In this document: positions 32,443 to 40,106 of the stretch, piece after piece | Layout: each line of letters opens with the position of its first letter | Numbering within the stretch: position 1 is the first letter of the stretch | Assembly (NCBI RefSeq): GCF_020881035.1 | Contig: NZ_JAJITC010000025.1 | Coordinates: 1-45,306, forward strand | Source of the DNA: Paraburkholderia translucens | GTDB taxonomy: Bacteria > Pseudomonadota > Gammaproteobacteria > Burkholderiales > Burkholderiaceae | Direction: 5' to 3' | Length of the DNA: 45,306 nt | Notes under the pieces: generated by a model | Told to the model about the DNA's origin: nothing | The model's input: the letters and a program-made list of their open reading frames with translations, nothing else | The model's database searches: none | Position numbers and translations under genes: made by a program

Positions 32443-33771
32443 TCAGGCAGCCACTGTTTCGGGCGCCGCCGCCGTGCCGGCATGGCCGCCGACGAGGCAA
32501 TGCTTGTGAGCGACGTGATATTCGAATTCGTCCCAGTAGTGCTTGAGCATGCCCCGGACCGGCATGGCGGCTGCGTCGCCCAGCGCGCAGATCGTGCGGC
32601 CCATGATGTTTTCCGCGACGGAGTTCAGCAGATCCAGATCTTCCTGGCGACCGAGACCATGTTCGATACGATGCACCACGCGGTACAGCCAGCCCGTGCC
32701 TTCGCGGCAAGGCGTGCACTGACCGCACGACTCTTCGTAATAGAAGTACGACAGACGCAGCAGCGAGCGCACCATGCAGCGCGTCTCGTCCATCACGATC
32801 ACGGCGCCCGAACCGAGCATCGAGCCAGCCTTCGCGATCGAGTCGTAATCCATGTCGGTCTGCATCATCATGTCGCCCGGAATCACCGGTGCCGACGAAC
32901 CGCCAGGAATCACGGCCTTGATCTTCTTGCCACCACGCATACCGCCGGCGAGCTCCATCAGCGTCGCGAACGGCGTGCCGAGCGGGATTTCATAATTGCC
33001 CGGCCGCTCGACGTCGCCCGACACCGAGAAAATCTTCGTGCCGCCGTTGTTCGGTTTGCCGATTTCGAGGTAATTCTGCGGGCCGATGGCGAGCAGGAAC
33101 GGCACCGCCGCGAACGTTTCGGTGTTATTGATCGTGGTCGGCTTGCCGTACACGCCGAAGCTCGCCGGGAACGGCGGCTTGAAGCGCGGCTGCCCCTTCT
33201 TGCCCTCGAGGGATTCGAGCAGGGCGGTTTCCTCGCCGCAGATATACGCGCCGTAACCGTGATGCGCGTGCAGCTGGAACGAGAAGCCCGAGCCCATGAT
33301 GTTGTCGCCGAGGAACCCGGCGCGGCGAGCTTCTTCTAACGCTTGTTCAAAGCGCTTGTAGACTTCCCAGATTTCGCCGTGAATATAGTTGTAGCCGACC
33401 GTGATGCCCATCGCGTACGCACCGATCGCCATGCCTTCGATCAGCGCATGCGGATTGAAGCGAAGGATGTCACGGTCCTTGAACGTACCCGGTTCGCCCT
33501 CGTCCGAATTGCAGACGAGGTATTTCTGGCCCGGGAACTGACGCGGCATGAAGCTCCACTTCAGACCGGTCGGGAAGCCCGCACCGCCGCGCCCGCGCAG
33601 ACCCGACGCCTTGACGTCGGCGATCACCTGCTCGGCGGGAATCTTTTCTTCGAGGATGCGGCGCAGCTGCGCATAACCGCCGCGCGCTACGTAGTCTTCG
33701 AGATGCCAGTTGTCGCCGTTCAGCCCGGCGAGAATCAGCGGTTTGATGTGACGATCATGTAAAGCCGTCAT
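32443..33771 (-). CDS. nuoF: NADH-quinone oxidoreductase subunit F
   Basis: A 442-aa NADH-binding subunit carrying FMN and the N3 4Fe-4S cluster. Motifs are GLRGRGGAGFPTGLKW (NADH/FMN loop), VCNSDEGEPGTFKDRDI (FMN) and the cluster ESCGQCTPCREG, with a later fourth Cys. This is where NADH is oxidised. The start overlaps the nuoE stop by four bases (ATGA); the frame open upstream of 33771 runs inside nuoE. Confidence 0.97.
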   Translation of the reverse strand: MTALHDRHIKPLILAGLNGDNWHLEDYVARGGYAQLRRILEEKIPAEQVIADVKASGLRGRGGAGFPTGLKWSFMPRQFPGQKYLVCNSDEGEPGTFKDRDILRFNPHALIEGMAIGAYAMGITVGYNYIHGEIWEVYKRFEQALEEARRAGFLGDNIMGSGFSFQLHAHHGYGAYICGEETALLESLEGKKGQPRFKPPFPASFGVYGKPTTINNTETFAAVPFLLAIGPQNYLEIGKPNNGGTKIFSVSGDVERPGNYEIPLGTPFATLMELAGGMRGGKKIKAVIPGGSSAPVIPGDMMMQTDMDYDSIAKAGSMLGSGAVIVMDETRCMVRSLLRLSYFYYEESCGQCTPCREGTGWLYRVVHRIEHGLGRQEDLDLLNSVAENIMGRTICALGDAAAMPVRGMLKHYWDEFEYHVAHKHCLVGGHAGTAAAPETVAA

Positions 33772-34253
33772 TTCGAAAGTTCCTCGAGCAGCTGGTCGAT
33801 CTTCTCGCGGCTCATGAAGCTGCACATACGGTGGTTGTTCACCAGCATCACCGGCGCGTCGCCGCACGAACCCATGCACTCACCTTCTTTCAGGGAGAAC
33901 TTGCCGTCGGGCGTGGTTTCGCCGAAGTCGATGCCGAGCTTCTGCTTCAGGTATTCGGCGGCGCTTTCCGAACCGCCGTCCGGGCCGAGCTGACACGGCA
34001 GATTCGTGCAGAGCGTGATCTTGTACTTGCCGACCGGCGACGTCTCGTACATCGTGTAGAAGGTCGCCACCTCCTGCACGGCGATCGCCGGCATGCCAAG
34101 ATAATCCGCGACGAACTGCATAAGTTCGGGCGACAGCCAGCCATGCTCGTCCTGAGCAATGGCCAACGCCGACATCACGGCGGACTGTTTCTGATCGGCG
34201 GGATACTTCGCGATCGCACGATCGATTTCTTTCAGGCCTTCAGCTGAGATCAT
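33768..34253 (-). CDS. nuoE: NADH-quinone oxidoreductase subunit E
   Basis: A 161-aa thioredoxin-fold subunit holding the 2Fe-2S cluster N1a. The four Cys are in CTNLPCQLGPD and GECMGSCGDAPV. I chose ATG 34253 (MISAEGLKEIDRAI), which gives the standard length; TTG 34274 would add seven residues. A 133-bp gap without recognisable signals separates it from nuoD. Confidence 0.96.
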   Translation of the reverse strand: MISAEGLKEIDRAIAKYPADQKQSAVMSALAIAQDEHGWLSPELMQFVADYLGMPAIAVQEVATFYTMYETSPVGKYKITLCTNLPCQLGPDGGSESAAEYLKQKLGIDFGETTPDGKFSLKEGECMGSCGDAPVMLVNNHRMCSFMSREKIDQLLEELSK

Positions 34254-34386
34254 TTTCAGACACGACTCTTTCAATTCCTACCGAACGAAAACCTGTCGCG
34301 TACGTCAGACTGCGACAGACCCGGCGTTCCTTTGCTTGACGCGCGTGGCGGTGCGACGACCGCAGACCCGCGTCGCTGAATACGTC

Positions 34387-35640
34387 CTAGCGATCCACTT
34401 CGCCGAACACGATGTCCTGCGTGCCGATGATCGTCACGGCGTCCGCGATCATGTGGCCGCGCGCCATTTCGTCGAGCGCGGACAGGTGCGCGTAACCCGG
34501 GGCGCGAATCTTCAGGCGATACGGCTTGTTAGCGCCGTCCGAGATCAGATAGATGCCGAACTCGCCCTTCGGATGTTCGACTGCGGCGTACGCCTCCCCT
34601 TCCGGCACATGGAAGCCCTCGGTGAACAGCTTGAAGTGATGGATCAGATCTTCCATGTTCGACTTCATGCCGACTCGCGACGGCGGCGCAACCTTGTGAT
34701 TGTCCGTCATCACCGGGCCCGGATTTTTGCGCAGCCACTCAATGCACTGTTTCGCGATCCGCGTTGATTGACGCATTTCTTCGACGCGCACCAGGTAGCG
34801 GTCGTAGCAGTCGCCGTTCACGCCGACCGGAATGTCGAAGTCGAGCTTGTCATACACTTCGTACGGCTGCTTCTTGCGCAGGTCCCACTCGACACCCGAG
34901 CCGCGCAGCATCGCGCCGGTCATGCCGAGCTGCAGCGCGCGCTCCGGGCTGACCACGCCGATGCCGACCAGACGCTGCTTCCAGATCCGGTTGTCGGTGA
35001 GCAGCGTTTCGTATTCGTCGACGCACTTCGGGAAGCGCGTAAAGAAATCGTCGATGAAGTCGAGCAGCGAACCCTGACGGTTCTCGTTCATCTTCGACAA
35101 CGCCTTCGCATTGCGGATCTTCGACGCCTTGTATTGCGGCATTGCGTCAGGCAGATCGCGATAGACGCCACCCGGACGATAGTAGGCCGCGTGCATCCGT
35201 GCGCCGGACACCGCTTCATACACATCCATCAGGTCTTCGCGTTCGCGGAATGCATACAGGAACACCGCCATCGCGCCGACGTCGAGCGCATGCGCGCCGA
35301 TCCACATCAGATGGTTCAACACCCGCGTGATTTCGTCGAACAGGACCCGAATGTATTGCGCGCGCAGCGGCACGTCGATGCCGAGCAGCTTTTCGATGGC
35401 GAGCACATAGCCGTGCTCGTTGACCATCATCGACACGTAGTCGAGACGGTCCATGTACGGCACTGATTGGATGAACGTCTTGCCTTCGGCAAGCTTTTCA
35501 GTCGCGCGATGCAGCAGACCGATGTGCGGATCGGCGCGCTGGATCACTTCGCCGTCGAGTTCGAGCACGAGCCGCAGCACACCGTGCGCTGCCGGGTGCT
35601 GCGGACCGAAGTTGAGCGTGTAGTTCTTGATCTCTGCCAT
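34387..35640 (-). CDS. nuoD: NADH-quinone oxidoreductase subunit D
   Basis: A 417-aa 49-kDa subunit derived from a NiFe-hydrogenase large subunit; with NuoB and NuoH it forms the quinone site. Recognisable blocks are NFGPQHPAAHGVLRLVLELDGE, IGLLHRATEKLAEGKTF and GDCYDRYLVRVEEMRQS. It is separate from nuoC here, whereas enteric bacteria have a NuoCD fusion. It is nine bp after nuoC. Confidence 0.97.
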   Translation of the reverse strand: MAEIKNYTLNFGPQHPAAHGVLRLVLELDGEVIQRADPHIGLLHRATEKLAEGKTFIQSVPYMDRLDYVSMMVNEHGYVLAIEKLLGIDVPLRAQYIRVLFDEITRVLNHLMWIGAHALDVGAMAVFLYAFREREDLMDVYEAVSGARMHAAYYRPGGVYRDLPDAMPQYKASKIRNAKALSKMNENRQGSLLDFIDDFFTRFPKCVDEYETLLTDNRIWKQRLVGIGVVSPERALQLGMTGAMLRGSGVEWDLRKKQPYEVYDKLDFDIPVGVNGDCYDRYLVRVEEMRQSTRIAKQCIEWLRKNPGPVMTDNHKVAPPSRVGMKSNMEDLIHHFKLFTEGFHVPEGEAYAAVEHPKGEFGIYLISDGANKPYRLKIRAPGYAHLSALDEMARGHMIADAVTIIGTQDIVFGEVDR

Positions 35641-35649
35641 GACGTTCTC

Positions 35650-36252
35650 TTAGTGTTTCAGACCGCCATAGCGATCCTCGCGGATCACGCGCGGTGTGAT
35701 TTCCCGCGGCTCGATCGTCACCGGTTGATAGACGACGCGCTTCTCTTCCGGGTCGTAACGCATCTCGACGTAACCGGAGATCGGAAAATCCTTGCGGAAC
35801 GGGTGACCGATGAAACCGTAGTCGGTCAGGATGCGGCGCAGGTCCGGGTGACCTTCGAAGACGATGCCGTACAAGTCGAACGCTTCGCGCTCGTACCAGT
35901 TGACCGAATTCCAGATTTCGACGACGGACGGCAGGATCGGCATGTCGTCGTCCGGCGCGAATACGCGCAGACGTAGACGCCAGTTGTTCTGCACCGACAG
36001 CAGATGCAGCACGGCCGCAAAACGCGGGCCGTCGTAAGCGCCATCGGCATAGGTTTGATAATCGACGCCGCACAGGTCAACGCACTGCTCGAAACCGAGC
36101 GTGCGGTCGTCGCGCAGACGCCTTGCCACGTTGAGGTAATCGCTCGCCTTCACGACGATCGTCAACTCACCGACTGCCTCGGTGGTGCTCAACAGGAGGC
36201 CGCCAAAGGCCGCCTCGAGGTTCGCTTTCAGGGTCTCGAGTTTGCTTGCCAT
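35650..36252 (-). CDS. nuoC: NADH-quinone oxidoreductase subunit C
   Basis: A 200-aa 30-kDa subunit. The family signature ERE-x-D-x-YG is visible in WYEREAFDLYGIVFEGHPDLRRIL, followed by YGFIGHPFRKDFPISGYVEMRYD. It scaffolds the peripheral arm. The start MASKLETLKANLEAAFG lies at 36252; the longer open frame overlaps nuoB and is not used. It lies 20 bp behind nuoB. Confidence 0.97.
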   Translation of the reverse strand: MASKLETLKANLEAAFGGLLLSTTEAVGELTIVVKASDYLNVARRLRDDRTLGFEQCVDLCGVDYQTYADGAYDGPRFAAVLHLLSVQNNWRLRLRVFAPDDDMPILPSVVEIWNSVNWYEREAFDLYGIVFEGHPDLRRILTDYGFIGHPFRKDFPISGYVEMRYDPEEKRVVYQPVTIEPREITPRVIREDRYGGLKH

Positions 36253-36272
36253 ATAGTGGGGAGGCGTTGGCC

Positions 36273-36752
36273 TTATTGACGGGCGATGGTGTTGGTGCGG
36301 CGAATCTTGGCTTGCAGCTGGATCACGCCGTACACCAGCGCTTCCGCCGTGGGCGGACAACCCGGCACGTACACGTCGACCGGAACGATCCGGTCGCAGC
36401 CGCGCACGACCGAGTAAGAGTAGTGGTAATAGCCACCGCCGTTCGCGCACGAGCCCATCGAGATCACCCAGCGCGGCTCGGCCATCTGGTCGTAGACCTT
36501 GCGCAGAGCGGGCGCCATCTTGTTGCACAGCGTGCCGGCGACGATCATCACGTCCGACTGACGCGGACTCGGACGAAACACCACACCAAAACGGTCGAGG
36601 TCATAACGGGCAGCCCCCGCATGCATCATCTCGACCGCACAGCACGCAAGACCGAACGTCATCGGCCACAGCGAGCCGGTGCGCGTCCAGTTGATCAGTT
36701 TGTCTGCCGTAGTGGTGACAAACCCTTCCTTCAAGACCCCTTCGATACTCAT
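36273..36752 (-). CDS. nuoB: NADH-quinone oxidoreductase subunit B
   Basis: A 159-aa subunit holding cluster N2, the last 4Fe-4S centre before quinone. The four Cys, including the rare adjacent pair, are in [19 protein letters not shown] and [11 protein letters not shown]. The start [19 protein letters not shown] matches the family; the in-frame extension to 36794 does not. Confidence 0.97.
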
Positions 36753-36814
36753 TTGCTTTCCACTCCAGACTGGGCGGCAAGCCTGGCCACCCACGCAAAC
36801 CGGCGATTAATCCA

Positions 36815-37174
36815 TCATTCCCAGTCGAGGCCGCCCTTCTTCCAGATATAGGCAAAGCCAAGCAGGAACTCGAGCAGGAAAATCATCATTGCCGTGAAAC
36901 CAGCCCAGCCGATGTCACGCAACGCCACGCCCCACGGGAACAGGAACGCGGTTTCAAGGTCGAAAATAATGAAGAGAATGGCGACGAGGTAGTAGCGCAC
37001 GTCGAACTTCATGCGCGCATCTTCGAATGCTTCGAAGCCGCACTCGTACGGTGCGTTTTTCTCGGTGTCGGGCTTGTTGGGACCGAGGATCTTGCCGATA
37101 CTGACCAGTGCTACGCCTAAACCGGTGCCCACAATAAGGAACAACAAAACGGGGAAATAGGCTGCGAGGTTCAA
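36815..37174 (-). CDS. nuoA: NADH-quinone oxidoreductase subunit A, TTG start
   Basis: A 119-aa membrane subunit with three helices. The conserved loop NAPYECGFEAFEDARMKFDVRYYL carries the Cys that reports the active/deactive state in complex I. The family N-terminus (MNLAAYFPVLLFL) starts at a TTG codon, with GAGGA five bases upstream; no ATG is available in the right place and the upstream in-frame ATG would add 14 foreign residues. This is the first gene of the operon, 154 bp after the tRNA. Confidence 0.96.
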   Translation of the reverse strand: MNLAAYFPVLLFLIVGTGLGVALVSIGKILGPNKPDTEKNAPYECGFEAFEDARMKFDVRYYLVAILFIIFDLETAFLFPWGVALRDIGWAGFTAMMIFLLEFLLGFAYIWKKGGLDWE

Positions 37175-37204
37175 GACAATCCTCAATCGGTTGGTTCTGA
37201 GTGC

Positions 37205-37229
37205 CGTCAGGAGCATAGCACCCCTGACG
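37205..37229 (-). promoter_or_regulatory. possible nuo promoter element and hairpin
   Basis: CGTCAGG (37205-37211) pairs with CCTGACG (37223-37229). Between them, on the minus strand, TGCTATGCT reads as an extended -10 (37220-37212). I find no fitting -35. It lies 38 bases before the nuoA start, so it may be the operon promoter, or only a leader hairpin. Confidence 0.3.
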
Positions 37230-37282
37230 CGAAATCACTTTCTCAACGTACATGGCGCAAGCCCTGCGCGCGCCAGAAGTGA

Positions 37283-37318
37283 AAATGCCAGCCGAAGCGA
37301 AGCAAACGGCTGGCATTT
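37283..37318 (-). terminator. terminator after tRNA-Leu
   Basis: AAATGCCAGCCG pairs perfectly with CGGCTGGCATTT (12 bp), followed on the minus strand by TTTTC. It starts 11 bases after the tRNA 3' end and separates the tRNA transcript from nuoA. Confidence 0.85.
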
Positions 37319-37328
37319 AGATAACATT

Positions 37329-37413
37329 TGGTGCCGACGGCGAGACTCGAACTCGCACAGCTTTCGCCACTACCCCCTCAAGATAGCGTGTCTACCAATT
37401 TCACCACGTCGGC
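37329..37413 (-). tRNA. tRNA-Leu (anticodon GAG)
   Basis: An 85-nt class II tRNA with encoded CCA. The acceptor stem is GCCGACG/CGTCGGC with discriminator A. The D-arm reads TGGTGAAATTGGTAGACACGC. The anticodon stem CTATC/GGTAG carries the loop TTGAGGG, so the anticodon is GAG (reads CUC and CUU). A short variable arm (TGGCGAAAGCT) and the T-loop GAGTTCGAGTCTC follow. It closely matches E. coli tRNA-Leu(GAG). It lies between secG and nuoA, as in many betaproteobacteria. Confidence 0.97.
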
Positions 37414-37470
37414 ACTATATGCAATCCGGGAAAACAACTTGTAAAACCCGCGAATCGCTTCAAGACTTGA

Positions 37471-37499
37471 ATTCTAACTTGTTTAAGCGGATTGTTCAA
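37471..37499 (-). promoter_or_regulatory. promoter of tRNA-Leu
   Basis: On the minus strand TTGAAC (37499-37494), exactly 17 bases, TAGAAT (37476-37471). Transcription would start near 37464, 50 bases before the mature tRNA. Confidence 0.65.
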
Positions 37500-37525
37500 C
37501 GCACAAGAGCACGTCGGCCGAAAAT

Positions 37526-37912
37526 TTATTTCGGCACGCCCGTCGCCGGAACGGACGCTGGCGAAGCCGGCGTTGCAGGCGACGGCGCCACTGGAGCCGA
37601 GCCCGCAGCCGGCGCCGAAGCAACAACCGGCGCAGTGACTGCCGCACCCAGCACGCCTGCCGAAGGCTTCACGCGGTACGCGCCAAGGTAAGTGAGCGCC
37701 AGCGTCGTGACAAAAAACAGCGCCGCGAGCACAGCCGTGGTACGCGAGAGGAAGTTCGCCGACCCCGTCGCGCCGAACAGGCTGCCCGACGCTCCGCTGC
37801 CGAAAGCCGCGCCCATATCGGCACCCTTGCCGTGCTGCAACAAGACGAGCCCGATGACCCCGAGCGCCGACAATAACTGAACGACGATAATCAACGTTTT
37901 CAAATACAGCAT
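37526..37912 (-). CDS. secG: preprotein translocase subunit SecG
   Basis: A 128-aa subunit of the SecYEG channel. Two helices (LIIVVQLLSALGVIGLVLLQ and VLAALFFVTTLALTYLG) flank the conserved loop GKGADMGAAFGSGASGSLFGATGSANFL. A C-terminal tail of about 45 residues is Ala/Pro/Val-rich and low in complexity. I chose ATG 37912; the GTG at 37921 would add three residues. It follows tpiA by 82 bp, a common pairing. Confidence 0.95.
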   Translation of the reverse strand: MLYLKTLIIVVQLLSALGVIGLVLLQHGKGADMGAAFGSGASGSLFGATGSANFLSRTTAVLAALFFVTTLALTYLGAYRVKPSAGVLGAAVTAPVVASAPAAGSAPVAPSPATPASPASVPATGVPK

Positions 37913-37994
37913 CACACTCACCTGAGTCTTTATTTAACCGCGCCGCACACTTTGTGTTGCGCTAAATGGAGTCATCCTTGCCGAGACGCCCTGC

Positions 37995-38771
37995 TTAACC
38001 GGCAACGCTGGTTGCGGCCGCCGCCTTGCAGATCGCCAGGAAATCCTGAGCTTTCAACGACGCGCCGCCAATCAGGCCACCGTCGATATCGAGTTGACGA
38101 AACAACTCTTCCGCGTTGTCCGGCTTCACGCTGCCGCCGTACAGCAACGGCACGTCCGCCGCGCCCTCTGCCGCGAGACGCGCACGTAGAAACGCGTGCA
38201 CGGCCTGCGCCTGCTCCGCCGACGCACTCTTGCCGGTGCCAATTGCCCACACCGGCTCATACGCAACGACGAGGCGCGCCGCTTCCTGAGCCGACAGCTT
38301 CGCGAGCACCTCGTCGAGTTGCGCGCCGACCACCCGCTCGGTCAAACCACCTTCGCGTTCCTCGAGGGTTTCGCCGACACAGACGATCGGCGTCAGACCC
38401 GCTTCGAGCGCACGCTGCGTTTTGACCGCCACCAGTTCGGCGCTTTCGCGGTGATACGCACGACGCTCCGAGTGCCCGACGATCGCAAGCGTGGCGCCGA
38501 AGTCCGTCACCATCGGCGCGGCCACTTCGCCGGTATAGGCGCCGTGCGTGAATGCGGACACATCCTGCACGCCCCACACGACCGGACTGCCTTCGAGCAG
38601 CGACTGCGCCTGCGCGACATAGAGGCTCGGCACGCATACACCGACGCGCACGTCGGCCGGCAATTCATCGGCGCCCTGCGCTACCGCCTGCAACAACGCG
38701 GTATTCGCGGCGAGCCGCCCATGCATCTTCCAGTTACCGACGACCAGCTTGCCTCGTTGTTGTTTCGACAT
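37995..38771 (-). CDS. tpiA: triosephosphate isomerase
   Basis: A 258-aa TIM-barrel enzyme interconverting glyceraldehyde 3-phosphate and dihydroxyacetone phosphate in glycolysis and gluconeogenesis. All catalytic parts are present: Lys in VVGNWKMHG, His in IVGHSERRAYH, Glu in VVAYEPVWAIGTGKSAS (with the mobile loop) and the phosphate site LLYGGSVKPDNAEEL. It is probably co-transcribed with secG from the promoter at 38901. Confidence 0.97.
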   Translation of the reverse strand: MSKQQRGKLVVGNWKMHGRLAANTALLQAVAQGADELPADVRVGVCVPSLYVAQAQSLLEGSPVVWGVQDVSAFTHGAYTGEVAAPMVTDFGATLAIVGHSERRAYHRESAELVAVKTQRALEAGLTPIVCVGETLEEREGGLTERVVGAQLDEVLAKLSAQEAARLVVAYEPVWAIGTGKSASAEQAQAVHAFLRARLAAEGAADVPLLYGGSVKPDNAEELFRQLDIDGGLIGGASLKAQDFLAICKAAAATSVAG

Positions 38772-38900
38772 CGTCTCGTGTTGTCCTGTCTTGGCAGTCC
38801 TGCCTGCTCTGCTGGCGGACTTAGCTAACGTCTCGCTACAGGTTCTTGCCTGCGCTCGCGGTCCGCCCGCCGCTTCTACCCGGCGCGCGCAAAACGCGCA

Positions 38901-38929
38901 ATTTTACTGCGTGGGGTGGATCGGGTCAA
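38901..38929 (-). promoter_or_regulatory. promoter of tpiA-secG
   Basis: On the minus strand TTGACC (38929-38924), exactly 17 bases, TAAAAT (38906-38901): five of six matches in both hexamers. It lies 11 bases past the end of the quinone oxidoreductase gene. Transcription would start near 38894, leaving a leader of about 120 nt. Confidence 0.75.
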
Positions 38930-38939
38930 ACCGATGCCG

Positions 38940-39956
38940 TCAAGCGTCCTGACCCCAAGTCAGCACGATCTTGCCGACGTGCGCGCTGCTTTCCATCAGC
39001 GAATGCGCGTCGGCAGCCTGGACGGCAGGAAACACGCGATGTATGACTGGTTTGATGCGCCCGGCTTCGAGATGCGGCCACACGCGCTCCTTCAGTTGCG
39101 CGGCGATTTGCGCCTTGAATTCGACCGGCCGCGGCCGCAGCGTCGAACCGGTGAGCGTGAGCCGCCGGCGCAACATTTCATTCAGGTTCAACTCCGCCTT
39201 AGCGCCGCCGAGCAGCGCGATCAGGACGATGCGGCCGCCGTCGGCGAGCGCCGACAGCTCGCGCGGCACGTAGCTGCCCGCCACCATGTCGAGGATCACG
39301 TCGACGCCGCGATCGTTGGTCAGCGACTTGATGACCTCGACGAAATCTTCAGTCTTGTAGTTGATCGCCCGTTCGGCGCCGAGCGCTTCGCACGCGCGAC
39401 ACTTTTCGTCCGAGCCGGCGGTGGCGAACACACGGAAACCGAGGGCATGCGCAATCTGGATCGCAGTCACACCGATCCCGCTCGACCCACCCTGCACGAG
39501 CAGCGTTTCGTTCGGACCGCCTTCACCCTGGCCGAGTTGCGCGCGATTGAACACGTTGCTCCACACCGTGAAGAATGTCTCGGGCAGCGAAGCCGCCTCG
39601 ATATCCGACAACCCCACCGGCACCGGCAGGCACTGCAGGAGCGGCGCCGCCGCATACTCGGCGTAGCCGCCGCCCGCGAGCAGCGCGCACACGCGATCGC
39701 CGATTTTCAGACTGAACGGGTTGTTCTTCGGCTCGATTGCGCCACCGACGATCTCGCCCGCCACCTCCAGCCCCGGCAGATCCGACGCCCCCGGTGGAGG
39801 CGCATAGCCGCCCTTGCGCTGAAACACATCCGGACGATTGATGCCGGATGCCGCCACCTTGATGAGCACCTCACCCGCCTTGAGCTGCGGCGTCGGACGC
39901 TCCGCCAGCTTGAGGACTTCCGGCGCACCGAATTCGGTGATTTCGATCGCTTTCAT
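38940..39956 (-). CDS. NAD(P)H-quinone oxidoreductase, PIG3 family
   Basis: A 338-aa zinc-free medium-chain dehydrogenase/reductase of the PIG3/quinone oxidoreductase group. The N-terminus MKAIEITEFGAPEVLKLAERP, the substrate loop INRPDVFQRKGGYAPPPGASDLPGLEVAGE and the NADPH site VQGGSSGIGVTAIQIA fit. No catalytic zinc ligands are present. It reduces quinones by one electron or protects against them. The long in-frame extension to 40076 runs through a terminator and is rejected. Confidence 0.92.
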   Translation of the reverse strand: MKAIEITEFGAPEVLKLAERPTPQLKAGEVLIKVAASGINRPDVFQRKGGYAPPPGASDLPGLEVAGEIVGGAIEPKNNPFSLKIGDRVCALLAGGGYAEYAAAPLLQCLPVPVGLSDIEAASLPETFFTVWSNVFNRAQLGQGEGGPNETLLVQGGSSGIGVTAIQIAHALGFRVFATAGSDEKCRACEALGAERAINYKTEDFVEVIKSLTNDRGVDVILDMVAGSYVPRELSALADGGRIVLIALLGGAKAELNLNEMLRRRLTLTGSTLRPRPVEFKAQIAAQLKERVWPHLEAGRIKPVIHRVFPAVQAADAHSLMESSAHVGKIVLTWGQDA

Positions 39957-40057
39957 CTGCGTCAACTCCAAGATTGGATTGTGTTGCCTATCCGTTGCTG
40001 TCGGCCGCCTGAGTGCCGCGTCGCCACTCGAATCCGCAACGCAATCCATCCTGCATG

Positions 40058-40096
40058 AAAAACGGCCGGCGCGCATTACGCAACCGGCCGTTTTTT
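40058..40096 (-). terminator. terminator after pnp
   Basis: AAAAACGGCCGG (40058-40069) pairs perfectly with CCGGCCGTTTTT (40084-40095). The minus-strand T-run follows the stem 38-50 bases after the pnp stop. It also has a T-run on the plus strand. Confidence 0.9.
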
Positions 40097-40106
40097 CGCT
40101 ACCGCA

